From NCBI GenBank assembly GCA_934045905.1, contig OW203762.1, positions 22,166,345-22,230,344 of the forward strand: a stretch of DNA of 64,000 nucleotides. Reading direction: 5' to 3'. Made by a program: the position numbers and the translations under genes. Under the pieces are notes generated by a model. It made no database searches. It was not told the origin of the DNA and worked only from the letters and a program-made list of their open reading frames with translations. Positions 26,401-37,260 of the stretch are shown piece after piece. Numbering within the stretch: the stretch's first letter is position 1; each line of letters begins with the position of its first letter. This DNA is from Leuctra nigra (Eukaryota > Arthropoda > Insecta > Plecoptera > Leuctridae).

Positions 26401-29400
26401 TAATGACATGCAAAAGATTTGTCACCGTATTTTGATTTTTTTAAAGAGTTATGAGTGGTTGTTGTAGATGAAAGTATACCTACTTACGTAATTATTTAAC
26501 TCTCTTATAAAAATTTAAATTGCTTAGTAATGAAAAATCTGGAGTATTTTGTCGCTAAACGCATATAATTGTGAATAATCATTTCCATCACCTAAGTGTA
26601 AAATGACCATCTTTTGTACAAAGCGATGCATGCAAAGTAAATCCTTCAGCCCAGAGTCAAGCTAACGCCGTTACCCTCTCGAGGATGATTATTATTTTCA
26701 TCTCGTCCACCACTCGAGCCGAAAAGATCGGGTTACACTTGACGATGACGATGACGTATACGGTTTGTTTAACGAAGCATCAACGTTAGCGCGTCAATGA
26801 GCACCTTTTGTTCGACGACGTTTCAGGTGATTGATGATGCTGGAATGACGAGACCCAGTTGTGAACCCAAGACTTCTAGGAACTCACATTTCATTATAAT
26901 AAGGTACACATTTCATTACTGAATTGTTGTGATTTATTCATTATGAGTTCAAGACTAAGTATACACGAATTGCACTGCGTATAGTGACGTATGGTTTAGA
27001 TTGACAGTTATTCGCCAACTCATATTTTGACTTACCTATGGTCTTTGAGGTAAAAATGATACCTGCTCCAAATCCACTGGCCAAAATTAATACAACCAAA
27101 TAATTTACTATCCTTTTATTTTAAAATAACCAGAACAACTTCTCAGTAGAATTATACAAATTTGTAAATTATTTCAGTGGATTTTTCAACGAATATTTTG
27201 ACAGTAATATAATATTGTAACTTGTTTTGTATGATGATGAATCACTTTTGACCATTGGATTGAGTATCTAATTTTTTCCTCATGAGACCATACTTGCGCT
27301 TATTTTAATAATAAAATTTGATACGGCGCCACTCAAAATTATTCCAAAGAGGAGGCCAAAATATAAACTCAATTTCTTCCCAGTGCCGAGCTTCGCCTTT
27401 TGATTTCCAGCGGCAATGTATGTTTTAGTCTGACTAAAACATTTAAAACAAACAAAGTCTGCTTGTGTTCACAATCAGTGACGGAGGAGCGCTTTGTTGT
27501 CAGTTGGCTATAATACCTGGAAACATCCTGTCCGAACACGGCTCGATACCATGTTTTCCCATGTTAGTGAGCATCTTCAAGAAATTGTCGCTAAGGGAAA
27601 AACACTCTAGAAAAAGTACTAGACATGAGCGAACTCCGTGGGAAATAGTAATTATATACGTTTTGTAATGATTATAATGCTTGGTAATTGAAATTTTCTG
27701 TGGGTGAACTAATTGTTTAATTGACTTGACGATTGGGGGAGCTTTCCGCACATTACTTCGACTCTAGGTCTAGTATGTAATTACCACAACAACTCCAGTA
27801 AAGTACAGAATAAACCACTAACTAGCTGAAGCGCATTGAACAAAATGTTCTACAGATGATTATTGTTGATATTTTTTATAAACCTTCAAGAATTTTTCAA
27901 GTTCAATAATTTGGTAACATACATAAAGATCATCTTAGAATTACGCTAATCATTTATGGATACAATATGCTATATTCACAAATAAATAACACAATCTTTC
28001 GTCATGACTAGCAAGTACGTTTGTTGAAGTTATAATTTTTCGACTTTCTTGTGTAAGCGAGCGCTGAAGGTGGTCATTTTGAAAATAAATAATTTCTCCG
28101 ACTAAATGACAAAGCAAAGTAACATTTAATGGGTCTTAATCCAGTGGCAATGTCCGAGTGCGGACAATTGATGGACACAAATCCACGATTCTTTGAGTGA
28201 ACCATCGTCGCGAACCGTCTTGTCTCGAGTTCATCAGAAGAGGTCCATGAAGTCATGACGGAGATGAATCTCACCAAACAGCGACAGCCGAGATGTGAAC
28301 CAGCGGTCCTCCACAAGCAATTACTCAAACCCATTCCATTGTCGATCACAATCACGATTATCTACACATGTTCGAAGAGCCGAAAAGTACTTGTTGTTTA
28401 TTCGTTAATCATTTTTAAATCAATTACGAGATTTTTTTCTTCAACTTTGATAAATGCGGGTTTCGTTTCCACGGGCTCAATTTTGTTCGTGTAAGTGGAG
28501 GTGTGATTAAAAATTGTGCTTATTCACACAAATTACGTTCTAACTAAGTCGAGAACAGTATAATTTTAGAGTATTTCACACTAATTTGAAGACGAATGCA
28601 AAGCGTTGTTAGCCACATTTGCATATTTCATTACCATTGTTCCGATGGAATAATCATCTTATTTAGTAAGTTCGCCGTGAAATTGGCAAGGCCACGTGTG
28701 ATATTCCGGGGGAAATTGGCAACAGTGCATCGGATTGTCTATTTACACAGCGCAGGTCTATTGACACTCGTCCTCAGACAACCGAGTTAGCTACTCCAGC
28801 ATCTCGTTCTCGGCCACTGGTCAAATATTGAGATAGTCTCTTCTACCAGGCACATTTCATCTTCAAAACGTGCCAGTCCAAGATTCCACTCAATCATTCA
28901 ATTTACACACTTTTCCATTATCCAGAAAGACCTGCACATTTTTTTGTCTCATTCCAGATAACTCTGAATATTATTCCACGGATTTAAATTAAACGCAAAG
29001 TTTGAATACATAGAAAGTGCAAGGGCCCATTTTTTTAAAATTGTATGAAGTGATGACAAACTAAGGAAACGCTTTGAAGAACCGCGACCTTCTTGCTTTC
29101 TTCTATAACTTCCGTAAACTTAGCATTGCAGAAGAAATGCTAATAAATAACCAACCTACAATTGAAGGAAAGTGGCATAAAGAGCATGTTTGACGAACCC
29201 AAGAGAGGTGAATTATGAACTCATTGTAAAGCAATGCATTCATAACAAGACCGATCAATTATTGACGTACGATCGGCACTGACATTTACACCACGTCGAT
29301 ATGTCAAAAGACCTATTGTAAACCTATCGAAAGGGTTGATTATATTCGATAAGGGTGTTATTTTTCTATATCCCTGTAGTGCTTGATGGACTAACACTGT

Positions 29401-32400
29401 ACCATATCAACCCTTCCTTACCCCCCGGATATAAGTATATAACTTTCAATCTCAGCCGAGCATCCCGCAACCCTTGGCCCTGTCATAACTTACAAGACTG
29501 TACCTAGGTGGGCTGCGCCAAATAAGGGATGCAAGTCAAATCTAAGGGGTGCGAACGGATCTTTCATCACGCATCTCGCCTTTCTCTTCGTCTGGACTAA
29601 TTTTCCTGTCGTCAGCTTTCAAAATTTCATATTCAGATTGAGAGAAGTGAATTTAGTTAAATTGGTTAAACGGAAGCTGTGAATAACTAAGGGTTGTTGG
29701 TGTGTATATAGGTATGCCCTTTATCAAGGATTCTTACCTCCTGTGAGGGATGAAAAAGCCAATATTGTAACATAATGGGAAAAGGGTATGGTCAAAATTA
29801 ACGGGAGCGGAAAATGATCAATGTTGGTGCACTAGATCCCCTCCCATGACATTGGCTCTGTGTATTCGTGCGTTCACGTCACCTGTACAAACATCTTACG
29901 AGCATTGTTAGATCTTGAATAATACGAAGAAGTGGATGGGGTGGAGGAGATGGGAACCAATACTGTTCATTGCCGATTGCTGGAAGGTGGAAAGTAGTAC
30001 TGGCAATGATTGTGTGAAATTCTCCAATTGATTGTCGTTTAATTATGTTTGCTACGAACGTAGTAAATAAAGTAATAAAATATTTGATTACTTCCGCTGA
30101 TATTGATTTCTACACGCGTGAATTTTATATCAAATGCTCCACTCCACATACCAATAGCTTCTGTTTATAGGTTCGATTTAATTATCGCGGAAAATGCTTG
30201 TAATAGAGAGAAATTACTTTTAATAGTTCAATTATTTTACTATATCGGTGTAAGCAGTGACAAATCATGCATAATTACATAGAGTTTATTTTTATTTTCG
30301 CGTTGAACGTATCTACATAGTTTTCCATCTCTCGTGGCTGCTGTACGAGTAGTTTGTCACCACATTATTGCAGTATAGCTATAGCGTAATTACTACAATG
30401 TCGATTAGACAATTATTTCTCGGAGACCTTCGGACATAATTTTACACTGAAAGTCACTCAATTGAATTGTAAATGTAATAATCTAGTCTTGTGGTAGTAT
30501 GTTACACTGCTCTCCATATAATAGTCTATAGCAAGGCGAGGCGTGGCAATGGCAAAGTGTTTCACATTCAATTTTATTCTCACCCTTGCTCTTACAGCAG
30601 TTTGTGAGGAGACTAAAACCGGTAGACATTTTCAATAAGCTCCCGTTTAAATGCAACCAGCTCAAGAAAACCGGTTCGGAGACAAAACCTTAACTATCAT
30701 TTCATTCTTCTCATCTTCTAATTAATTATAACATTCATTTTATTCTCAGGAATCATCCCCCTATTTATATATGTAGTGCAGAAGATTTGGCTTAGATCTT
30801 TGGCGGGTACAGTCGGTGGTAGAGAAATCTGGAGAGATGGATTACTAAAGAAAATTACTTTGACGAACGTATGATCCATTTGCCTTACATCCTATTTTAT
30901 CGGGGGTCGTGTATACAAAACCATATTTGGTATTTGGACAATGACAGTATCAAGAAGATGAAATTAGGGTACATACCATTTTTTGAAATCTAATAATGAA
31001 ACAATATTTCATTCATGTCTGTCTCTAAAGTCTTTCACAATAATATCTTGCGTAGCATGAGTAAAGGTGTTCTGAAAATAAATGCTTCCATATTTTTTCC
31101 CCTCTCGCTCGTGAGTTTCTAAAAACATTTTCTTTTTCTCGTAAGTTGGATGCAGTGAAGAGCACCTAGCAACGCAATCATTCATAATCAAGCTAATTTT
31201 AATAATTCGTGGTTGTAAACTCTCAGTGCTGGCTCGAGTCTGCGATGGCTGCGGTAAAACAGTTCTCTCCTCGAGGGCAGTGTTTAATCTCCGCTCTAAA
31301 CACATGTATTAAAATGTTACAAGTCTAGAGATTCTCTTCATGCCTCCGGGGCATAATGCACACTTAGATATTATTGTAGTCGTGAAATTGCAGCACCAAC
31401 CTTGGAACCATCGCAAAGAGACGTCGAGATATAATCACTTCTGCTACCCTTTCTAACAACCAATGTGTACATTATTTTAGATTCGATTTTACATGACTCT
31501 CAAAACCTAAGGCGATTTTTTTTTCTAGAACTGTCTTCAAATACGAAAAAAACGTAATTTAAATTTCGAATCGTTTATACTTCGTGTACGCTCTCGGCTC
31601 AAATCTATTGCCTTTTGAACTTGGAGTATTGAATGTGATGTACGTATCGATAGCTTTCAATGAAATGGCTCACGATCCTCGGACATTTTCCATTGTCTTG
31701 GCTCGGTTTTTCTCATCGAATCGTCTGCTCCGAAACTTGGCTCTTGTGATTAATGATGGAGATTGATACGGCAGGGAAAAGCTCTTGTGGCTGTCATGCG
31801 ATAATAACACCCAATGTCCAGTCGCATTATATTGCATGTAAAGTATTTAGTTACAAAAAAGCAGACAGTGTTTCAAACAGGAGAAAATTAATCTGTCAAT
31901 ATTTGATACGTTTACTAAATTTCATCACAATTTCTTGATCAGGTGCTTAAAGAGAAATTTGACAGGCAGTCAATGTGGTATAAACGTTATGCCGTTTTGC
32001 AATCCGTTACTGCTTACGTTTGAAGGGGAGTGTATATTATACTATAAATTATGTATTCACTTCACAATTTTTGCGTACCTATTTCTGAAAGCTTCTACAG
32101 AGTCCTCTCGAATCGCTGCAGGACATAAGCTGGCACTAAAACGTTGCACTCTTGGAACCGCACAATAACTCATCATGGGTGTAATTTGGCGGGATATAAA
32201 TTTCAAATGTGGTCGTTTTTATCGCGGCGCTTTCCCTAAAATAATGCACTTCTAGAACCAATGCCGTCACGATGCATGATGCAGGATGTGACCGCGTTTT
32301 TTGAACTTCTTGGTACTAGAAGCCCTGGGTGAAAGAACCATTAAGGATAAATTCAGATTTCATCTGGGACGTGAAGTGGTTTGAAGAAACAATAATCGGT

Positions 32401-33072
32401 GTCATCAAAACCTAAAATTGCACAAGGCAAATTTGGATCCTTTCGAAGTAGTCTCAGAAATATACATTTGAAGCCAATACACGTAATAACCTAATCGAGA
32501 AATTGTGATGAAATTTGTGAACATCCAATATAGACAACTTGATTTTCCCCTGTTTGAAATACTGTCGGTTTTAGAAACAAAATATTTAATAAATACGTAA
32601 AATTATTATGTTATGTTAAAATGTATTTTGATTCAACTCTCGTGTTGGTATACTTATAGTCCGCGATAGATATTGTTCTATACTGAGGTCACTGATTAAG
32701 AATACATATACAGTGGTTCATGTCTAAGACCTAAAACAATACACAATTTATTGCCTCCGTATGTTTGTATGGGACTAGGAGAGACAGACGGGGTGGAGAG
32801 GAGAGATTGTGCCACTTATTGAAATCACCACACCCATATATAGAACCAAGACGTGTCGACGATGTAGCGGTCACCGCCGTTGACAGATTTGGGGTAAATC
32901 CGCATAGAGGACGAGGTGCATTACGTATGGAGGAGATGAAAGTTTAGAGATTGTGAAAACATTTAAAAAAACTAACGAGAAGAAGTCGGTGTATCTGAAC
33001 AATTGTATCTAATCTGAAACTGGTTTTTCTTGAAAAAAAAAATACGAACTGAGAAATTATTGGCGTGATTAT
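23471..33072. other. Probable long intron, no gene recognised
   Basis: AT-rich sequence with short open frames on both strands, none with a recognisable domain. Slightly richer patches occur near 24,230-24,450, 25,030-25,290 and 32,760-32,940 but lack coherent exon structure. A perfect Grainyhead-type octamer lies at 30,669. Confidence 0.5.
30669..30676. promoter_or_regulatory. Candidate Grainyhead binding site
   Basis: This is the second perfect AACCGGTT in the window; a near match, AACCGGTA, lies about 50 bases upstream at 30,616. Two related sites close together inside the probable first intron are more suggestive than one, but binding is not shown. Confidence 0.25.
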
Positions 33073-33269
33073 TATTTTTTTTTTTATTTATTTATTTATT
33101 ATTGTAAACACACAAAAATACATACATTCCGTTTTCCACAAAGCCAAAACGGCTTTTCTGTGGATTAATTTAAAGAAAATTAGTGGATACAAAAATGTTT
33201 AAACAATATACAAGAAAAGAGAGAAAAATACATAATAAACTGATTAACAAAGAAGAAAAAAATAATATT

Positions 33270-36236
33270 TTATACATCATCAGAGTATTCATACAACCAA
33301 GATTTCACTTCTTTCTTAATACTACTATAATTATCTAAAGACTTAATTTCTTGAGGCAACTGATTGAAAATAAAAGGGACAGAGTAATTTAAACATCGCT
33401 TTCCATACTTATTAGTAAATCGGGGGAGTATTAAAGAAACTGGATTCACCATTGATCTAGTGGCCCTGGAATGATTGTAGATAATTTTAAGTTCGTTCGA
33501 ATAAAAATATTTGATTATGAATTTATATTTATACAAATCAGATATTGGAAGGAAGTTAAGATGATCGTACATTAAGAGAGTGTTATTGTTACATTTGAGC
33601 TTAACGGCATCAGGGGTCAAATTCTTGATCATTCTATCCTGTATAGATCGAATGACTTGAAGGTGAACATTGGATGTGCTGCCCCAAGCAAGTAAACCGT
33701 AAGAAATTACAGATTCCACTAAAGCAGAATATATTAATTTTAAAATTCTAACAGGTAAAAAAGATTTTACATGAAACAATTGAAACGAGCAAGAACGTAA
33801 TTTGGAAGCTAAGCTATTTATATGAGGTCTCCAGGAAAAGTATTTATCAATTGTTATACCTAAATATAAACAAGTATCAACCTCCTCAATCAGATCAGTA
33901 CAAGTACACAAAGCAAAATCTAATGTATGTAAACAATTAAAACTATGACACAATAATGTTACAGGGTCTAACCTACTTGCAATTGAAGGTGAACAAATGT
34001 GAATTAACTTAGTTTTTGTACTATTTACTAACAAATCATTATCATGAGTCCACATCAACAATGTATTGAAATCAGACTGAAGAATTATCTGAGCCTGTTC
34101 TAAATTTTTATGAGCAGATACTAGAACAGTGTCATCTGCGTACATATAAATTTTACAATTTTGAATATAACTAGGCATGTTATTCACATATAAGAGATAA
34201 AGAATTGGACCCAATATTGACCCTTGAGGTACACCAGAATTACATACCCCAGCTATACTCACAGTTTCACCAACTTTAACTATAATTTGCCTATCCGTTA
34301 AATAATTGTGAAACCAACATAAGAGGGGACCCCGAATACCAGCATTTTCAAGAGATGTTAACAATTTTGTATGGTTTAACGTATCAAATGCCTTTGAAAA
34401 GTCTATAAAAAGAGCCAGAACGTGCATATTCTCATTTAATTTAGAATTTATGTAATCAGCGAAAAGAGTAAGCAGATCAGTGGTGCTTCTACCTTTTTGA
34501 AAACCAAACTGATGTGAATTGATGATTTTAAACTTTGATAAATAATCAGTTAATATTTTTGCAACACACCGCTCCATAATTTTCTCAATAGTAGGGAGCA
34601 AAGCAATTGGTCGGTAATTATTGAACTCGAGGTGGTCACCTTTTTTGTAAACAGGTCGAATTATTGACATTTTTAATTTAGATATAACAACACCTTCTGA
34701 AATTGAAGTATTAATAATTTTAGCAATAACTGGGCTTACTTTTTCCGCTATATTTTTCAAATCAGTTATTCGTATCCTGTCAAAACCCGGTTGTTTGTTA
34801 GAGTTTAATGAATTTATAATATAATTTATGCGGGTGGCACACACTGGAGGCATGTATAAAGACTGAAGCTGAACTACATCATAATTGTAACTTAAAGTAT
34901 GAATGTTGCAAACATGTTTCAAAGATTCTACCTCACTGATGAAACAGTGCAAAAATCTATCTGCAATCTGCTTATCATTGAATTGTTTCCCTAAATATTT
35001 ACTTAAAACCTGATCTACAGTATCCTTTTTCTTTTTACCAAGTACATCATTAATAGATTGCCATGTGTCCTTAATACTTCCTCTAGACTTCTCAAAGACA
35101 CCTGTATAATAAATTTTTTTGGCATTACGAATAGCATTATTTATTTTATTTCTGAATTTTTTGTACTCGACGCCATAGTAAAATTTCAATACACCGTTAC
35201 AATTCTTCCATTTCTTAAATAGACGGTCTCTTTCTTTACAGGATTTAATAATATCAGCCGTCAACCAAGACTTTTTCTTACGTTTCCCCAGCTGGTAATT
35301 TAGGTAATAAGATTCATCATAACAATAATCAAACTTGGCAGTTAGGTTGTCAAAAACGTCAGTGCATGTATCATATGTCATAGGCTCAAGCCAATCACAC
35401 TCTCTCAACAAACGTGTTAATTTAACTTCATTAATGCATTTTTTTACTGGAATTTGATGTTGAAATTTCTGAGATGAGCCATGAAACATGATTCCGGCAA
35501 TAATTATATAATGATCAGATATCTTGGTAGTGTACACAGCCGACTTAATATCATGGCAACTAGACTTAATAAAAATGTGATCAATGCAAGTACTCGTAAA
35601 AACATCACCTCTACATTCCTCGCGTGTTGCATCATTAATACAATTAATATAACCATTTGCAGCCATTAGCGATAAATATGAACGAACATTGCAATCATCT
35701 GAATCGAACAGATTTAAATTCATATCTCCTAATATTACAACATTATTTACTTTGGAATAATTTCCAATGTACATTTCCAATTCCTCCACGAAACCACCTC
35801 TATTTAAATTAGGTGGCCTATAAATTGCCAACAAGGTAATAACATTTCCATTTGCCAGAGAAAAGATTCCTCCTACTCCTTCAAAATACTGAAATTCATC
35901 ATCATTTACAACAAAATGCCATACAGATTTTACAAATAACAATATTCCTCCTCCACCCCTATTTACACGAGTATAATGAAATCTATCATAACCTTCAATG
36001 CTAAAGAGAGAAATAGGTGTGGTTGCAGTTATTGCGATTTCGGTTATCGCAATGACATCCACAACCCCTATTTGCTTACATAATATACCATTTAATTGGT
36101 CCCAATTTTTATTTATTGATCTGATGTTCACATGTAAACAAGTGAAAAATTCCTCTACTTTAGAAAACCAACTGTCAATATCTGATATTACTTCCCTCTC
36201 GACTTCTTCTGTAAACACAAATTCTATGTTTTGCAT
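33270..36236 (-). CDS. LINE ORF2: endonuclease and reverse transcriptase
   Basis: This 988-residue frame encodes the replication enzyme of the LINE: it nicks the target and copies the element RNA there (target-primed reverse transcription). Residues about 30-250 form an apurinic-type endonuclease: LHVNIRSINKN near the start, GDMNLNLFD near 172 and the catalytic SDH near 240. Residues about 480-760 form the reverse transcriptase: NYRPIALLPTIEKIMER, then FIDFSKAFD near 610, GVPQGSILGP near 670 and the active-site YADD near 698. A C-terminal region with CLYLGITID and LIYSALVESVISYGLLAWG is typical of this group. No RNase H domain is evident. It starts 16 bases after the ORF1 stop. All catalytic motifs are present and there is no frameshift. 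Confidence 0.95.
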   Translation of the reverse strand: MQNIEFVFTEEVEREVISDIDSWFSKVEEFFTCLHVNIRSINKNWDQLNGILCKQIGVVDVIAITEIAITATTPISLFSIEGYDRFHYTRVNRGGGGILLFVKSVWHFVVNDDEFQYFEGVGGIFSLANGNVITLLAIYRPPNLNRGGFVEELEMYIGNYSKVNNVVILGDMNLNLFDSDDCNVRSYLSLMAANGYINCINDATREECRGDVFTSTCIDHIFIKSSCHDIKSAVYTTKISDHYIIIAGIMFHGSSQKFQHQIPVKKCINEVKLTRLLRECDWLEPMTYDTCTDVFDNLTAKFDYCYDESYYLNYQLGKRKKKSWLTADIIKSCKERDRLFKKWKNCNGVLKFYYGVEYKKFRNKINNAIRNAKKIYYTGVFEKSRGSIKDTWQSINDVLGKKKKDTVDQVLSKYLGKQFNDKQIADRFLHCFISEVESLKHVCNIHTLSYNYDVVQLQSLYMPPVCATRINYIINSLNSNKQPGFDRIRITDLKNIAEKVSPVIAKIINTSISEGVVISKLKMSIIRPVYKKGDHLEFNNYRPIALLPTIEKIMERCVAKILTDYLSKFKIINSHQFGFQKGRSTTDLLTLFADYINSKLNENMHVLALFIDFSKAFDTLNHTKLLTSLENAGIRGPLLCWFHNYLTDRQIIVKVGETVSIAGVCNSGVPQGSILGPILYLLYVNNMPSYIQNCKIYMYADDTVLVSAHKNLEQAQIILQSDFNTLLMWTHDNDLLVNSTKTKLIHICSPSIASRLDPVTLLCHSFNCLHTLDFALCTCTDLIEEVDTCLYLGITIDKYFSWRPHINSLASKLRSCSFQLFHVKSFLPVRILKLIYSALVESVISYGLLAWGSTSNVHLQVIRSIQDRMIKNLTPDAVKLKCNNNTLLMYDHLNFLPISDLYKYKFIIKYFYSNELKIIYNHSRATRSMVNPVSLILPRFTNKYGKRCLNYSVPFIFNQLPQEIKSLDNYSSIKKEVKSWLYEYSDDV

Positions 36237-36252
36237 AAACTGGAAGCAAGTA

Positions 36253-37149
36253 TTAACCCGCTAAATCTGACTCAGCCTGCCTATCAGAAACCAAAAGGTC
36301 AATATCCTGGTAAGAAGTAATTCTAAATACTTTACGGGAATTTTCGTCCTTGCGCACCAAGACCTTTCCGTGGCTCCACCAAACGAACTTGTAGCCGGTT
36401 TCCTTTGCCCTAGTCTTGACCGACCAGAGGAGTTCGCGGAAGAAAGGAGCCAAATTCTCGTTGATGTATATGCGGGACTGACCCACTTGTACAATATCTT
36501 GACTCTTAATTGTAGCTGCTACCTTCTTTTTGTTTATAATTTCGTCTCTCTTCTTTCTGTTTACGAATCGAACAATGATTCTAGGAGGTCTGACTGAATT
36601 CCTCGACGGAAGGCGATGCGCTGCCTCAATATCACTTGCAGACAAATCCACGGATAGTTTTGCCGCCACTTTAATAACGATAGCTTCAATATTTTCCCCC
36701 ACGACTTCAGATACGTTGTCAATCTCAATGTTATTGCGCCTACCGTATTGGTCAAGATCGTTGACCTGCTGCACCAGAAACTCAATCCGCTCGTCTTTCT
36801 CGTCGCAACGTTGTTGCAAGTCAGCCACCCCAGCCTCAATGGCAATAACTTTCTTCGCTATGTCGTCTTTGAAACAGCGCAAATCTTCAGACACTACTCT
36901 GAAACTCTCCAGAAGTTCACGCTTTAAATCAGCAATTGCCGCAGTAAAGTCAGGAAAAACAAACGGTGTATCGTCCTTGGGCGTTTTAACTTTACCCTTT
37001 ATGCACTTCGGACAACGCCACAACTTCCTATTTTCCTGCGTTTTCAATTTAGCACAGTCAAAGTGACAATTTAAAGAACAACCTGAGCACTGAATGAAGT
37101 CAGCATCAGCTGATAAGTCTAACTTGCACTTGGAGTTTAGGCACGACAT
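36253..37149 (-). CDS. LINE ORF1: PHD-finger, coiled-coil protein
   Basis: I choose the Met at 37,149 (298 residues), directly before the first zinc-binding cysteine. The open frame extends to 37,239, but the extra 30 residues look like leader sequence. A PHD-type finger occupies about residues 1-50, with pairs CLNSKC, CSGC, H/C and CPKC. A charged helical region follows (about 85-140), ending in DLDQYGRRNNIEI, and then a conserved domain with AAHRLPSR and PPRIIVRFVNRKKRDEI, which is typical of CR1- and Jockey-like ORF1 proteins. Its likely role is an RNA-binding chaperone that packages the element transcript. No interruption is seen. Confidence 0.85.
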   Translation of the reverse strand: MSCLNSKCKLDLSADADFIQCSGCSLNCHFDCAKLKTQENRKLWRCPKCIKGKVKTPKDDTPFVFPDFTAAIADLKRELLESFRVVSEDLRCFKDDIAKKVIAIEAGVADLQQRCDEKDERIEFLVQQVNDLDQYGRRNNIEIDNVSEVVGENIEAIVIKVAAKLSVDLSASDIEAAHRLPSRNSVRPPRIIVRFVNRKKRDEIINKKKVAATIKSQDIVQVGQSRIYINENLAPFFRELLWSVKTRAKETGYKFVWWSHGKVLVRKDENSRKVFRITSYQDIDLLVSDRQAESDLAG

Positions 37150-37260
37150 AATAATGATAATAACACAGTAAATTGTCAATACACTGAAACGATGCGGAGC
37201 TACTGCTAGACACAACCATCCACTACACGGACCAAACAAGGAATAATCTCGACACTTGAA

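Larger units (their letters stand above)
33073..37260 (-). mobile_element. Full-length non-LTR retrotransposon (CR1/Jockey group)
   Basis: An antisense LINE with an uninterrupted ORF1 (PHD finger plus coiled coil) and ORF2 (endonuclease plus reverse transcriptase), a short 5' leader, a roughly 200-bp 3' UTR, and an A-rich TAAA-type tail at about 33,073-33,110. The order ORF1, 16-base gap, ORF2 is normal for this group. Both frames are open, so the copy is young or was so recently. It sits antisense to grh, probably inside its first intron. I could not identify a clear target-site duplication, so the outer limits are good to perhaps 20-30 bases. Confidence 0.9.

Noticed and set aside
36530..37066. 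Plus-strand 178-codon frame over the LINE ORF1
   Set aside because: It is a shadow of ORF1 on the opposite strand.
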